A stretch of DNA of 64,000 nucleotides, from the NCBI RefSeq assembly GCF_036324505.1, contig NC_086352.1:23035637-23099636 (forward strand), read 5' to 3'. The translations under genes and the position numbers were made by a program. This document shows, in pieces, positions 50,988 through 64,000 of this stretch. Within the stretch, counting starts at the first letter, position 1, and the number at the start of each line of letters is the position of its first letter. The notes beneath the pieces are model-generated. The model saw nothing but the letters and a program-made list of their open reading frames with translations. It was not told the DNA's origin and did not search any database. The stretch is from Eleginops maclovinus. Lineage: Eukaryota > Chordata > Actinopteri > Perciformes > Eleginopidae.

Positions 50988-52030
50988 ACACACATTTGCC
51001 AAGCCCCTCTGAAATGATGCATTGTGCTGTAGGAGTTATCATACAGGACAATACTCTCCTGAAACACAGTCTTAAAGTGCACTCGAGAGAAAGGAGCTGG
51101 ACGCTTCACTTTCTCTCTGTGGTTGCTAGGTTAGCTCTCCACACAGAATCACTGGGGCCTTTATTGGCAGCTGGCACCAACTCCAGCCCCCTGTCTGTGA
51201 CTGCTCCCTGACTGTGTGTAGGAAAGAAAGGGTGGGCGGCAGAGGGAAAATCATCCCTCTCACTCAGGGTGGCGTGCTAGGACTTCCAAAGCTTGTGCCA
51301 CCCCTAGTGCCCCGTTCTGTCCACTGGCGCTCCCACAAGTATGCCTGATGGCTGGTTCCAGAAGCCCCGCTCTCTGGCTCTGACCTCAATCCGTCTCGTT
51401 AAACCATAATTGGAAATGAGCTAGACATTTACCTCTCTGGATATATATCTGTGAACTCGCCCTCCACTGGGAAATCTGTACCTGTGTGTCCCCTTTTTAA
51501 ATCAAAGGCTGGGATTTCTCACCTTCAGCTAAAATCATTTAGGGAAATCTGTGCCGAGGTGAAGGTGTGCACTGTCACAGAGATATTTCAGAGAGTTCCC
51601 TAAGCCCCAAGGCGCTACTTTACCGCTCAAGAGACAGAGGGGCAGAATGACTCGCTGCCATGCTTTATTCTTTTAGACGACAAATGGAGGTGGGCTGTCA
51701 CACCCTGCACTGCAGCCATCATAGATCATTAGTAGAAATGATTTGCAATCAAAGAAGACTAGTATACAGTTCATTTTGTGACAGTTTAATGTTGTATAAT
51801 ATACTGTTCGACAGCATATAACATAAGGAAAGGTCCCATTGCCAGAACAAAGGGGGATTCTTGTTACCCCGAAGGCAACACTAATATCTAAAAGTAGATC
51901 CTGCACACTATCAGACTGCATATTGATGTTCATTGGGTAATTTGTGCAGAAGTGGTCCTGTTTATAACAAGTGTGCAAAATTGTGTCATGATTGCAAAAA
52001 AGTTCTCAATAGGCTTATATCTCCTTAATC
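50988..52030. other. Unassigned sequence, no gene seen
   Basis: GC-richer at 51100-51420. No gene or repeat recognised. Confidence 0.5.
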
Positions 52031-52183
52031 ATGGAGAACATATACAGGAACAATCAAGCAGCTATTGAACACACAAACACACTCTCTGATGCTGGCTTTC
52101 CCATCGCTTTCAGACTAATCCACCTGCAGACAGAGCGCCTCCACCAGAAGATCAATGGCTTTGTCCTTGGAACCAAAACCTAA
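52031..52183 (+). other. Small ORF with good start context, 50 codons (unrecognised)
   Basis: ATG at 52031 with A at -3 and G at +4, ending at TAA 52181-52183. The second half (RLIHLQTERLHQKINGF) is helix-like and amphipathic. An acceptor-like TTTCCCATCGCTTTCAG ends at 52112, inside the ORF, so the open part could also be read from an internal exon edge. The length is within what chance allows and no family was recognised. Confidence 0.12.
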
Positions 52184-55100
52184 AGGTCAGATTTCCCAAT
52201 CCTCCCCTATCTCTGCCTCTGAGTGCATATGTACACTATAGGCTGTCATTGTTTAGTCATTTGTATATATATGTAAAACAACAGGCCTGTGGTTGTGGGA
52301 GAGGGTGCCAGATTATTCATATACATTGTTTCCTGTAATCCCTTTTTAAATTAAATTGCAATATATTTACCATGTTCAAAAATGATCTTTTAATACAACT
52401 GAATGAACCACTTAAGTGAACCATGCTAATTCTTAACCTAACTTCCTGTCAATGCAGTGCTTGTATCCTGCAGTAAGTCTGCTGTCTCTGAGCAGTGGAT
52501 CCAAACTGCTTTTTGTTTTTGCTCTGGACAACTTTGATTGTTACCCCTGACAAAAAACAGTGGTTGTGTGCTACGTGCCCCATGCTGTAGTGTAAAGATT
52601 TGATTCCTCATCATCTACAGACTGCGACTGAATTAGTAAATAAGTTGGATACTGTAAGGATGACATTAGCTTACTGAGGTGTACTGCATTCTCTGTACGC
52701 CTTGGAGATAAAGATGACCCCCCCCTGAATGTCATTGTATAATTTCACACTATGGACTATGAGTCTTTTGATTCAATGTATGGTTATCAAACACGTTTTA
52801 TGTAAACTGATCACATCATGTTGACTTTTTTTAGGCGACATAATAACCAGAACACCGTTGAAAGAAAGGACAGACAAACTATTTTTGACATAAACTGTAT
52901 CTGAAGAAAGGTTAAATTATTGCTCACAGAAAGGAAAAATAACTTAAAATAGTCTGGAAATGCTGGTGTGTCTAGAAGCCAAGGCTACAGAGTATAATCA
53001 TAATGCTTAACTCAAAATGTGGAAAGAGCCAGTGTCTGAACAGAGAAATTATTTGGAGCTTACTCACTATTCTAACATTCATCTTATCTTAACACAAAGA
53101 TTTGACCGCCTGCTACTTTTTTTTTGCTTCACACAGTCTCATTCCACGTGCTGAAAAGGCTCATAAACATCCACCTTTAGTGTGGAAAATAAAACAATGC
53201 ATAATTGGCCGACACTGAATTACAGATATTTTTTCAATGGGAGCGAACATAAAACAATGACTCTTTTATCTTGACTGTGAACATCAAAGAACACAGTTAT
53301 CTATCAGGGTGAAGCACCCTGAGATGAATCTCATGCTTGAATAATAATAAGCACATTTTTCTAAATATACAGACCTGTTTATCCCCATGGCTGAGGAAAA
53401 TACATATTTATATGCACATTTCCGTACACCCATTCACAGTGTTAGATGGATTTCTATCTAATCCATATTTTGTCTCTATTATTATATATGCTATAAAGAA
53501 TGCTATTCAGCCCAGGAAATAAGCCACTGTGTGAGCATTATCAAACAGGTGCAGTCAAATAAAGCTATGATTGGTGTCTGAAATGAAATGTATGTTTGCT
53601 CCCTCAGCACCTATACTGTCTCAGAGAGCAGGGCATATCTTGGGTTTTTTTTTTCCAGAGGGAAATAGTTTGTATGTGTATGCGATGGTGTTGGAATATA
53701 AATAGACTTTTATATCTAACTTCTCTAATGGTCTTTCGTCATCTCAAGCTGCAATGAACAAATACTTAGTCACAAGCTGCTACACAACAACCAGTAAAGT
53801 AAATCTAAAATGTGTACCGTTATTAAACTGATCCAAAGTTACAATTTAAAAATCCCTTGATGCCAAATGAATAATCGTAAATAATGGCCATCACTGACCA
53901 GAACAATGCTTCCTCTCTCCAGAAACAAGAGCTTCTTAGCCATTCTGAGGCCAGTAGCTGACCTATTTAAGTCTCATAATGATGATGAAGCTGCCAAACT
54001 AATGACCATATCCCAATTGCATTAGAAAGTACTTCCTCTCGTAGTGGTGCAATGGCTTCGGCTAAATGCATAAGCCAGCAGCAGTTGTCTGACAGAGTCA
54101 AAGTCATCCACCCACACAGCCCCGGCAGGACGCAATAGGGCCTCTAGCAATTAATCACTCAAAGTCTTTTTAAATGTAATAAACATTGAAAACACACTTT
54201 CTTATCTTACTGTTAATTGTTTTGTCTTGAACAAAAAAAAAAGCACAAGGGTTTCAGAGAGAGTGAACGCAAAGACCATCACAGATTTAAAGGATTAATG
54301 GATGTTATCTGGGTTGTTTCTTCGTTGTTATTATACTGTATGTATGCTTACTGAAAATAAACAAATAAATAGCACTTATTGTGAAAGTGAATCAACACAA
54401 TGATGTACAGTATGAGTATCACTCCACATATCACAGTGGGAAGCTACTGAAATGACCTGTGTGATGTGATACATGACTGTGTAAATAAACAGTACATCCA
54501 GTTCTAGTGATTCTGCCGTCTGTGATTCGTGGATGGTATTTGATCCGTCCATGAGACGATGTCACTGTCAATCAGTTAGTAACTGGTCTCTCAGTCTCCT
54601 CGCCATATTGACAGCTGATCTGAAGCCCTATCATTCCGAGCCTTCGACAGAGCTGAGTAACACGGACGTGGACCGCCACACAACATGCATCTAAAGCAAA
54701 GCAGATTGTCGGAGCTAGTGGAGCAGACAAGATGAGCCGGAAACAGATTAGTCCATTTTGATATGTTTAGCTGCTACTCAGGGGAATGCAGGCGGGCCCA
54801 CATGACGAGATGACACATTCTGAAATACGAAGGAAGGATTGACAGAAACTGACACTAGGACCCATTCATGGGCTGACAGCATGTAGAAACTGTTAAAGAA
54901 AGGGCCGGGAAGCAAAGCAGACATGTTGCTGTTTGATAAGGAATCTATTCCTAAAATGTTTCATCAACCAGTAGAGTAAAAGACTATTATTTCAAATTCA
55001 GCAATTGCAGCTATTAACTCCAGTAACATGTAAGTTACTCCCATATTTTTCAAAATGTACTCAAGGCTTACCAGGAGTTGGGTGATGGATTCACACATAT

Positions 55101-55679
55101 CAATTAGTCTCTGTGCTTAGGTAGAGAGGCTTTAACTCCATGTGTTCATCAGTATGCTTTAACTTGGGTTACTGTGCATCCCCCATTTTCCCAAATCTTT
55201 CAGAAAAGAGAGAAACACATCTAAAAAACCTTACCTCTTTTAAACCATCAATGTAACAAGCATTCAAACCACTATTACCTCAACCTTTTGTGTGTGTACA
55301 ACTCCGTGCACCATCCTTTAAATAAACTGTTAAAAAGTGTGGGCCTTTATCTGTTATCCAGTGACATTAAATGTCAAACACATGTCAAAACACATGTTCG
55401 GATAAGCTCATATAGTCACATACATGTCTTCAGCTTGGGGCATGGGCTCAAGACCTGTGAATTATTCTACACAGGCTTTGGTGTCTGCAAAGTTGCCATT
55501 TTAATGTTTCACTTTTTGGCCACAGTAAATCTGTAGCGTCATTGTAAGAATAGGAATTAATTTGTGATGTAGAACGAATCCTCCTTTATGACAGAATTAT
55601 TGATTTTGTAATCAAATAAATATAATATTTGTAATGAATAATAAGTAATTCATTACATTCCAATTTACCTGCTTAAATA

Positions 55680-55680
<1 letters not shown>
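52184..55680. other. Unassigned sequence, no gene seen
   Basis: AT-rich. Short C-run at 52720-52726, T-run at 53645-53654 and A-run at 54233-54242. No gene or recognised element. Confidence 0.55.

Positions 55681-55734
<54 letters not shown>
55681..55734. repeat. (CA)n microsatellite
   Basis: 27 CA units, uninterrupted. Confidence 0.97.
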
Positions 55735-55735
<1 letters not shown>

Positions 55736-57161
55736 CAAGCCAAAAAAAACATCTCGTCTCTGTTTCTGCTTTCTTACGTACACACAGTCACACCAACAGA
55801 AAGAGCATTGTGTGAGGATAATAACCTCAGTTTTCTTGAAACAGGAGGTCTTCCAGAAGATAGTCTGTTCCACAATCAGTTTCTCCCTGTATGCTAACCA
55901 TTACTTATTCCCTTCATTCCCAAGAGTTCACGCAGTCTCAGTCTAGACCACTGGGACGGTACTGCAAGCGCATCTCCCTGACGGGCGCCATCTGCCTGTT
56001 TCTCTCCTCCTGTCATTAGCCCATCTCTGAGATGTTCCCAACACATATCATTGGCTGCAATCTGTCTGCCTGCCTTTACCGCCAACCAAACATCTGAACA
56101 GCCGACTCTCTGATGGGTGGAGGGCTGGAAACTTCTCCTGCCTGTCTGCTTATTCTGCTACAACTACCCCTCTCCACATTACACCTCCTTGCTTCCCCAT
56201 CTCTACTCTAACTTTAACTTTGTTTCATCTTACAAGTCATCTTCTCTGATCCTGCACCTTTTTCTCTCTCTCTGGCCTTTTTTTGCTTCTGTTTCCTTCT
56301 GTTACATCCCCCTCCTTCCCATTTCCGTTCCCACTGGCAGGGTACAGCCATATATTCGCCTGTTACTGCAAGGGAGTGAGCGATGTGCGTGTCGCCCATG
56401 GTGGCGGAGGGAGCAGCGGAGCCTGACGTGAACATACGCTGTGAGAGCTCCCATTTATAACTCCTTCTCCTAATGAACAACAAGCTGAATGAAACACGGA
56501 TGCAATTACCTTCAGGAACTCATTTTCATAAGGATGAACAAAAGTACTTGCTCTCACCATAAAGTGGAAAAGTCCGAATGGATGCTAATGGCCTATTGGC
56601 AAAAAAAAAGAAAAAGATAGGAAATTGAACTTCCATGCAAAAGAGGCTAGCACTCAGACTGTGGAACATTTTCTGCTCTTCGGCTCCAAGCCTGGCAACC
56701 TGGAGCCAAGGGAGTCACAGCCAGTTTTGCCATCTGCATCTCTAACCTCACAGTGTGTGTCAGCAGGCAGGTTTACACATCCCTCTCTTGCTCCACCATC
56801 ATTGCCATGTTACCTCCATCTTGCTTGATCACATGTCATTTGATCAAATACTCATGATTTCTGGTGAGGGTTTGCAAATTGGCTAAATCCGTTTTGCTCC
56901 TTCTCAAGCTCCCCCATGTTTCCTGTTACATGTTGGATCAGATAATCAAAACCTACGAGCCATTTAATCAAATCTACCTACTTTAGAACAGTACTAATAG
57001 GTTAAAATATGTAAAAATGCAGAATGCGTCGCCAGGCAGTGCATGTGTGTGCATAAGTGTGGCCAGAAAACGAGAAAGAGCATGATTAATCCTCAAGCTT
57101 CAGAGCTCAATTTGTCAGCTGTCCTTCCTTCCCCACTTACTGCACCCTCTCCTCCACCTAC
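55735..57161. other. Unassigned sequence, no firm gene
   Basis: A pyrimidine-rich run from about 56250 ends in CCCACTGGCAG at 56340. A CpG-containing stretch with two open frames follows to about 56420. This is acceptor-like, but both frames stop soon and nothing is recognisable. Confidence 0.4.
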
Positions 57162-57328
57162 CCCCAAAACGTAAACAGTACGGAGGCGTCAGCAGGTTAA
57201 TTAGCAGGAAGAATATGGTTAGGGGCTTGGAGACAGAGGAGACAAACAGGAGGCACTCGCTCTCCTTGGCCCCTTCCTCGATGACAGATGCTGCCACCGC
57301 CAATGCCGCGACCCCACTCAGCACACTT
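57162..57328 (-). other. Possible internal coding exon with hydrophobic, membrane-like product (unrecognised)
   Basis: On the minus strand a strong acceptor-like tract (CTGTTTTTTTTCTCCAG) ends just before 57328, and a donor-like GTAGGT begins after 57162, giving a 167-nt exon. One frame is open throughout. It starts SVLSGVAALAVAASVIEEG, has an acidic middle with a Cys (AKESEC), then a hydrophobic segment (KPLTIFFLLINLLTPPYC) that could span a membrane. G+C and CpG are higher than in the flanks. The other two frames contain stops, one of them immediately. This is the best exon-like segment in the window, but I recognise no family and find no partner exon, so chance remains possible. Confidence 0.28.
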
Positions 57329-60300
57329 CTGGAGAAAAAAAAACAGACACTTGGAGGAACAGGGAGACAGTTTGAGCACAAGCAGCTTTGGCCATATAGT
57401 AAATAGATGACTAGAGAGGTTTTATCAGCCCCGGAAAAGGAATTTGTCTTGCTGTCGTTTATGCCCATAAAGCTCCTCAGTGGTATAGTGTTGGTCTACG
57501 GAGCCGTGGCCATATGGCGGACTTCCTTAGTGAGGCACTGTAGTTAGAGACAGAGAGGTTCCCCAGAGGCCTGCTCATTCTAGATGTGAGGATGTAGCAA
57601 CTCAAGGTCATTCAGGGGGGGAACAACAAAATATAGAGAATCAGTATCAGTGACAGGTGAAGGGTGTATTTTTCCCAATTGTTGTGGGTTATGAGCTACT
57701 GTGAGATGTAGTGTAAACAACAAGTTTAAGACAAAAGATACAGTAAGATTGAAAGTTCTCCTTAAGCTGTGCAGTGTAGCTCGACCACAACTATATTCTT
57801 TTGTCCGTTTAGTGAGGAGCTAGGAGGTGGGCGGCAGGCGGATGGAGGTACAGGTCTTTGACAGAGTGGCTTCATTACCCCAAGTGAAGGGCAATCTGGC
57901 TTCATGTAGAGAGGGAGAAGGAAAGAAAGAAGGAAAAAGCGAGAAGAATATATCACTAGAGCTCACAATATATGTGATCCGTGTGACTTCATCTTGGATT
58001 TGAGGTCAAATCAAACAGCCAACTAACCACATGAAAACAAAAAAGGTGCTGCCTTCTCTTTAAACCAGGTCAGGCTAGTGTCAAGTGTTTCACTTTTACA
58101 AATGCACTACACAACAGGATATGCTTAAAATACTCCATTTAGTTTAGGACAAGTTTGGGGTATGGATAAAGTTTTCTGGATGCAGAACATGGTGTGGATA
58201 ACACAAGTAGCCTGTTTTTTTTTGGTCACAAAAAATGAATAATTTGCCGTTTTGATGTCCAAAGTTTCCAATTCTTGTTATCGTCATCAATGACACTTCT
58301 TCTTTACTTGCAGACATTTGTGTTCTCACTTACAGCACACAGATAACATTTGGATCATTTCAGGGTTTCAGTGCATGTATGAAAAGGGCTTTGGTCAAAT
58401 AAGACCACCTTGTAAAATAATAATTTGTCTCTAAAATGTGCACATTCCCATAACATATTTTAGATGTCTAACATAAGTTGGAACATTACATTATAAAAAA
58501 TGTTTTTTTAATGGAGCTCACAAATTTGTTCAAAACCAATTATTCCACCAAGACAGATCAACTTTTCATCTCGACATTGATCCTATGTTGCTGTCTTGAG
58601 CTTCTTTTCCGGCAAACTCGAACTGATGCATTACCCTCTACAACTGCAAAGGTTCTGGTTACATTATCATGGGCACGCTCTCAAAGTGGAAAAGTAAAGC
58701 TATACCTCCATGGATAAAGCTTTGTCGATGGAGTAATGGGCTTTCCTGATGGCAAGGGACCATAATATCCTCTAAAGAGGTTAGAGCTGCAGACTGGAGA
58801 ATGAAGAATATAGTGTAGTGTGGGGGAAGTGAAATACCAAGACAGACTGTGAAACACCCAGAGACTGGATTTGGTTTAGCATTTATGATAAATTGATGTC
58901 TTTGTCTTCTTTTTCTTCTTCTTGCTGTAAGTTTCCTTCTCAGTTTTTTCTGTCCTTGCCTGTAAAAGGCAGCTAAATTGGCATATTCAGGGCAGAGTAA
59001 TGATATGTCCATCATTGCTTGGCCACTGGCCACAACTCATTCAACTGGAGAAACAGTAGGACATACTGTAGGAGGGAGTGAGGGGAGGGATAAATCTAAT
59101 GGGAATTATTAATGCTACGCTATCTGATGACTTCATCCTCTCTGCCTGTTTGCTTTAATTTAACAGTTAATAATTTACTGACGTGAATACAGTAAATACA
59201 ACAGTGAATCAATAAGACTATAAACCATGTTGAAGAAAGTGCTGTGGTCAGTTGAAGGGTACAGTCGGGCACAGTGGAGACTTGAGCACAAGCAGCCAGC
59301 CAGGAGAAAGCGATATATATGAAGGTGTTCTCATCTCAGCCGGACTCACGCTCTGCTGAACATCATCAGTGTTGAATTACACCTCAAACTGAATCAACAC
59401 ACTGCACACTTTTTAGGTCCTTTTTCCACCTGCCCGCCATGTACCAGCAATATTCAATGTCAATAACACAGAAGAGAATGAAACTCATCTGCGGAAAATG
59501 ACCTACGCCATAAAAGGAAAACTCGCTGGCCAGACGAAATGACATTTTGAAACATATTTTTATGCTATAAATAAAGCCAGGCTTGATATACCCTGCTCTA
59601 TGCAGTAAATTTCACATCAAACCCTAACAAAGGGATTCAATATGAAACCCAAATCCTTTTTTTTTGAGGGCTTTTTCCAGCACATGCAGGAAGTCCTAAC
59701 AAGGCATGGCATTTAGAAAGAAAAATAGTAACCCAGTGTGCTCTCCTCATGAATCTCGGGGCTGATGCAGTACAATTCCATTAGCCCTCCTCCTCCAGCT
59801 GAGAGCTTTCTGTCTGTCATTCATCACCAGCTGCAGCACAACACAGTAACAACAGCGATGAAAATTAACTTTCCCCGCCACGCTCCTCCATTCGTCTGTC
59901 TCTCTCTCAACCTCTCTCCCCTCCCAAACTTTCTCAATCACAATTAACCTCTAATTCCTGCAGTTTCTATTCCATGTGTGAATAACAAATGGGAACTACT
60001 GTCTTCCCATGACATCTGGCCACAAGCTGCTCCCTCTTGATACTACAATTACAAAGGAAATGGCTGAATAGCAATACCAGCAGCACCACCTCCAGTTCAA
60101 TCCACTGAAACTGTAGAAACTTCTTTCATAAAAGTTTAATTCCAAATGGCTTTTTCACAAGAGAAAAATTAATTTTGCTGGTTGTAATAGTCATACAGGA
60201 TAGCTCTGTCTGTGAGGGCAGCATTTAAAGCAGTTTTTCTGTTACACACCATGTGGAGCTGCCTTGTTTTCCCATGCAAAAGGAAATGCAATAGAGTGTA

Positions 60301-63300
60301 ACTCAGTGATGGAGTATCAACACAAACAGCTTCAATGAAATACACTTGCACTAGCTCATTCTGTATTTCAGCACTCTCTCGAGTTCACATTTCCTCACTG
60401 TATTTTTCTCTCTCTCTACATTTCCCCTTCTGTCTTTCTTTTTTTTTGCTCCCTGTCTCTCACCTTATTTCTCTATCTAGGAATCCCTCTATGTGGTCGC
60501 TGTTTGCAGGTTGAGTGACAGATTTGGTTCGGGGTTCAGACGGAGAGAGGCTGGTTCTATTTCACAGGTTTCAGTCTATTCCAGTTGGGTCATGACTCTG
60601 ACAGTTGCAGAGCGCTCACTAATGTTGTTTTAGACTATCATACAGTAAGAGTCTGTCTTGACCTGAAGGCCATATTTTCGAGTGTCACTCCAGGCTGTGG
60701 AGATGTCACAGCTTACGCAAAGAGATGTTCTGCAGACACATAGCCTGTTATACACTAGTTAATAGTCACTGTGAGGGAAAACCAACTTTGTCTTTTCCAT
60801 TTTACACAGGAGCTGTTTTAAGTTATGTAATGCACAAAGACACACAATTACACACAAATACCAAAATGAAAGAAGGATTTTATTCCTTTCAGATGTCCTT
60901 TGTGTTTTGTGTGTTTGTGTTGAGTTTTTTTATCGACAGATTTTTTAAAAATTATCACTTATATTCAAACTGTGTGCCTAAATGTGTTAATTGTGCAAAT
61001 TAAATGGATCTTACCCAATGTGACTGCGTATTTATGCGTGTACACAAGAGTACACCTCACCGGCTCCCTTGTGGGCGCCTGGATGGCCATAAACACAAGG
61101 ACACGTTCATTAACAGTTTGAATGAGTATGAGGAACATGGTCCCAGTGTGGCCATGCGTCCATGTGTGCACGATGGGGAGGAGAGCCACTGTCTCTGAAG
61201 GACGAGAGACAGAGTGGTTCCTGGCAGCTCGGGACTGGAACTGGTCCAAACAGTCCTTTGGCCCATTGTTATTTGGGATAATCCAAAATTTGGCAACCAG
61301 TAGCAGCACCAGGTGGTCCTGTCCACACACAGAAGAAGAAGATGGACTGGAAACAGGATGAGAGCATGCTGGGTCATCCCTGGAGGATTCAGGCTGTCTG
61401 AGAAACATCAGCTCACAACAGGAGGACATAAGACTGCTCTGTGGTGGTATAATGTAAAGAAAAGGCTGGATGTTTTTTGGATTAGTGAGAAGCACATTGT
61501 GTTTAAATATAAACACAGGGTTTGCGTAGGCATGAGACAATTTGCAAGGAGTAAGGCAACATTAGTTGGTTGCAACAAGAACAATGTGAGCTTTTTGAGT
61601 TTGTGTGTGCAGGGAGGTATTCCTGTAAATAAAGTTTGCTGTGTAAAATTGCTCTGACAAGCACTGACTGAGCAAGCACTGAATACGGCTTTAAGTGGGT
61701 GTGAAGGACAGAGAGATATCCAGCCGTGTGAGCTGAGACTGTTCCACATTTCTGCAACCTCAGGGAATGTCCGCTGGTACAGCTAGTAAACAAAACAGAA
61801 AGAAAACAACACATGACCTACATGCATAACAACTCTAAATCCACCAATTCAAGCTGCTGATGTGAGCTGACAGTAGTTGAATGGTCAGCAGGAAAACACG
61901 AAGGGAAACAAGAAAAAGTATCTTGGAAGCAGATGACTCTTGACCCATGATAGGTCACACGTTCACATGTTCGACAGAGAAAAGGTGAGTCTTGCCTTTC
62001 AGAATGTCAGAGCTTGTACTTCATACACGATATGTCCTGAAGTGATTCTGTTTACTTCTATGTATGTTTGTGATGATGCTCAAACCAGCCTTGGAGTGTC
62101 TCTTATGGCTTTGAGACCCATATGTTTATTTTCCAGGAGGCCCAGTATAAATGATCCAGCCGAGTGAAGCTCTCATCGCTCACAGGCTGTGCTCATCCAC
62201 CATTACTCAGCCCTGATCGGCTAGATCTCCACCTCTTCCCTTATGAGAGAGGCAGGAGGAGAAATGAGCAGAGATAAACAACTGAACAGCCTCCTTCAAA
62301 GTAAAGCAGCAGAAAGGTAGACGCACGGAAGAAAGGAATTGGGTTTCAGAAGAAAACAGAGAGATAAAAGAAAGAAAAAAGAGTGGAGGAATGCAAATAA
62401 TTTACCTGGAGAACAGTGGTGTTTTTCTTCTGTGTGTCTCCTGAGATATGAACTAATTGATCTGTCCACTGTGCGATTACCTCTCATCACGGACTGATTG
62501 ACTGACTGTCACATGCACTCACTCTCTCTAAGCACAAACACACAGGGCATCCATCTCTATCAATCACACACAGTGTATATGCGTGTGCACTCAAATGCAT
62601 GGGCCCTGACAGGCACATATCACTACTCAGCTTCACTCCAGCCCTCCTGCAGACGCAGGCAGCGAAGACAGATAGAGGGGTTTCACAAATGACGACAGCA
62701 TTGTTTAGATGAAAGATGTTGAAATTGTGAACGAGTGAGCGTCCCAGGCGTGTTGTCACATAGTGTGGGGTAAGGGGTGTCACTGGTTGGAAGGGGATTG
62801 GATGGAAACAGGGACGAACACTGGAAAATGGAAGATACATATTTGAACTGTCAAGAAAATACAACTCTGTCATAGAATGAAGGCCTTCCATTGAGCTTCT
62901 TCACGCTGCTTTTTCGTTAAGATGGGGTTTTTACAATCTGACCTTTTGCCAGGAGGGTTTGCACAAGTTTTTCCAACTCTTCAAGAAACAAATTAAGTGG
63001 GTTTGTTTTGGTTCATGAGCAGAGTGTTAGGCAGTCTGTGCAGCTAAGGTTGAAAATGGGTTGACCCTGAAGCTAGTCTAAGGTGAAACCTGCTGTTTCA
63101 GGGTCAGCTAAGCTGAGGTTGTATCCTGAAGGAGAGGACAGCCTAGGCTGAGAGCAGAGACAAATAAAAAGAAGGAAGGCGAAAAGAAATAATTCATCCA
63201 ATAACAGGTCAATGTGACCCAAAGAGCAGAGACACAAACAGCATATTTCACAGCATTGGCTCTGTGTGGACATTCATAGAAATTGAAGTCACACACTTAA

Positions 63301-63360
63301 GATTTATTTCTCACAACTAGAACCAAAATGTGAATTATTCAGCCCCCTATACACTACAAA
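57329..63360. other. Unassigned sequence, no gene seen
   Basis: Several frames of 60-190 codons (the longest at 60965-61540, minus) overlap frames on the other strand and show no domain that I recognise. Purine-rich DNA lies at 57905-57950 and a T-run at 60440-60448. No repeats were identified. Confidence 0.5.
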
Positions 63361-63380
63361 TAATATATATATATATATAT
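63361..63380. repeat. Short (AT)n microsatellite
   Basis: About ten AT units. Confidence 0.9.
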
Positions 63381-64000
63381 GTTTTTATATAAATGCAGAT
63401 GTAGATATATGATCAACAGTTAGGCTTATGATGGCTACAGACGACAGCTGAGTCTACTGTAAAAAAAAAGACTGCAGTACACGACCATAAATCTCAGCCG
63501 GTCAGTATATAGTTATTATGGTTTAGTTGGGTTTGATGTCTTTTGACATTGGGAATCTCAGCATCTCACTTTTGACGTATTGCATGCTTCATGCTCCAGT
63601 GTTCATGGAGGCAGAATGAGTTCAGCAGATAGGCTGTCAGAGGCTACGCCTGTCAGGATGACTGTAGGGTCAGAGGTCACATTGGGATATGGATAGTGGA
63701 AGGAGAGCAGCTCCAGGCAGCAGTGTACAGTGATGGCTTACAAATGTGTTTGTAGGCGTAGGACGGGCCATACTGACTGTCTTCTTCTTTGTTTTTTTCA
63801 TTGCTCCCCATTGCTCACCAGACTCTTATGCTCTGAAGGGGCCCCGGTGGATACATTTGATGTAAAACATCATCCAACTATGTATAAACGGAGGCCTACC
63901 CCTTAAGAAGAGGCAAAAGATGTAAACTGAAACTGACCCGATCTTCCCAGTGGTTGATTCTTACTCTTAGGGATTTTCTTTTGCGTCGCAGAAGTTCCAA
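63381..64000. other. Unassigned sequence, no gene seen
   Basis: No recognised gene, repeat or element up to the window end. Confidence 0.55.

Noticed and set aside
56340..56430. Exon after the long pyrimidine tract ending CCCACTGGCAG
   Set aside because: The acceptor looks good, but the frames stop within about 30 codons, no clear donor precedes the stops, and the product is unrecognised.
57472..57545. tRNA-like start (GCTCCTCAGTGGTATAGTG) resembling the 5' part of a tRNA gene
   Set aside because: No B box (GGTTCGA-type) at the right distance and no acceptor-stem pairing; the resemblance ends after about 20 bases.
60965..61540. 191-codon minus-strand frame, the longest not crossing a microsatellite along most of its length
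   Set aside because: Overlaps three plus-strand frames of similar quality and has no recognisable domain or conserved motif; GC-moderate DNA can stay open this long by chance.

Overview
This window looks like non-coding chromosomal DNA from a ray-finned fish, probably a percomorph teleost. The reasons are the general AT-rich texture, the very high density of long (CA)n/(GT)n microsatellites, and at least four copies of tRNA-derived SINE-type elements of the kind common in teleosts. I see no bacterial, viral or organellar gene content, no CRISPR array, no rRNA, and no intact protein-coding gene that I recognise. Most open frames of 60 or more codons are either translations of CA/GT tracts (runs of His-Thr or Cys-Val) or chance frames, several of them starting only at non-ATG codons.

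Layout: 1-10 kb is unassigned sequence holding one GT tract, a possible ZNF143-type promoter motif (6.16 kb), a degenerate 26-bp minisatellite (7.45-7.68 kb) and an old minus-strand SINE (8.54-8.71 kb). 10-18 kb has a pair of CA tracts (10.1 and 10.3 kb), a segment of about 290 bp present twice in direct orientation (12.7 and 16.4 kb), and CA tracts at 14.5 kb and 17.6 kb. 18-32 kb holds a second minus-strand SINE remnant (22.4 kb), a second pair of CA tracts (25.6 and 25.8 kb), a possible signal-peptide reading frame (26.1 kb), a CG/CA alternating purine-pyrimidine tract (27.6 kb), a SINE 3' half (29.2 kb), and a small minus-strand reading frame with a perfect hairpin at its end (30.3 kb). 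32-50 kb holds GT tracts (35.9, 37.4 kb), a well-preserved SINE bounded by perfect 14-bp target-site duplications (37.8-38.0 kb), a CATAG pentanucleotide array (41.5 kb) and a CT tract (48.3 kb). 50-64 kb is mostly unassigned, with three weak coding candidates (50.75, 52.0 and 57.2 kb) and short microsatellites.

The best reading is an intergenic region or a very large intron. A few stretches have open frames next to plausible splice signals (minus strand at 57.2 and 33.6 kb; plus strand at 50.75 and 26.1 kb). These are given at low confidence: none matched a family I know, and they do not join into one gene model. I found no convincing new biological system. The most informative signals are repeats and element insertions. 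Entries for long stretches without a gene say what I saw in them.
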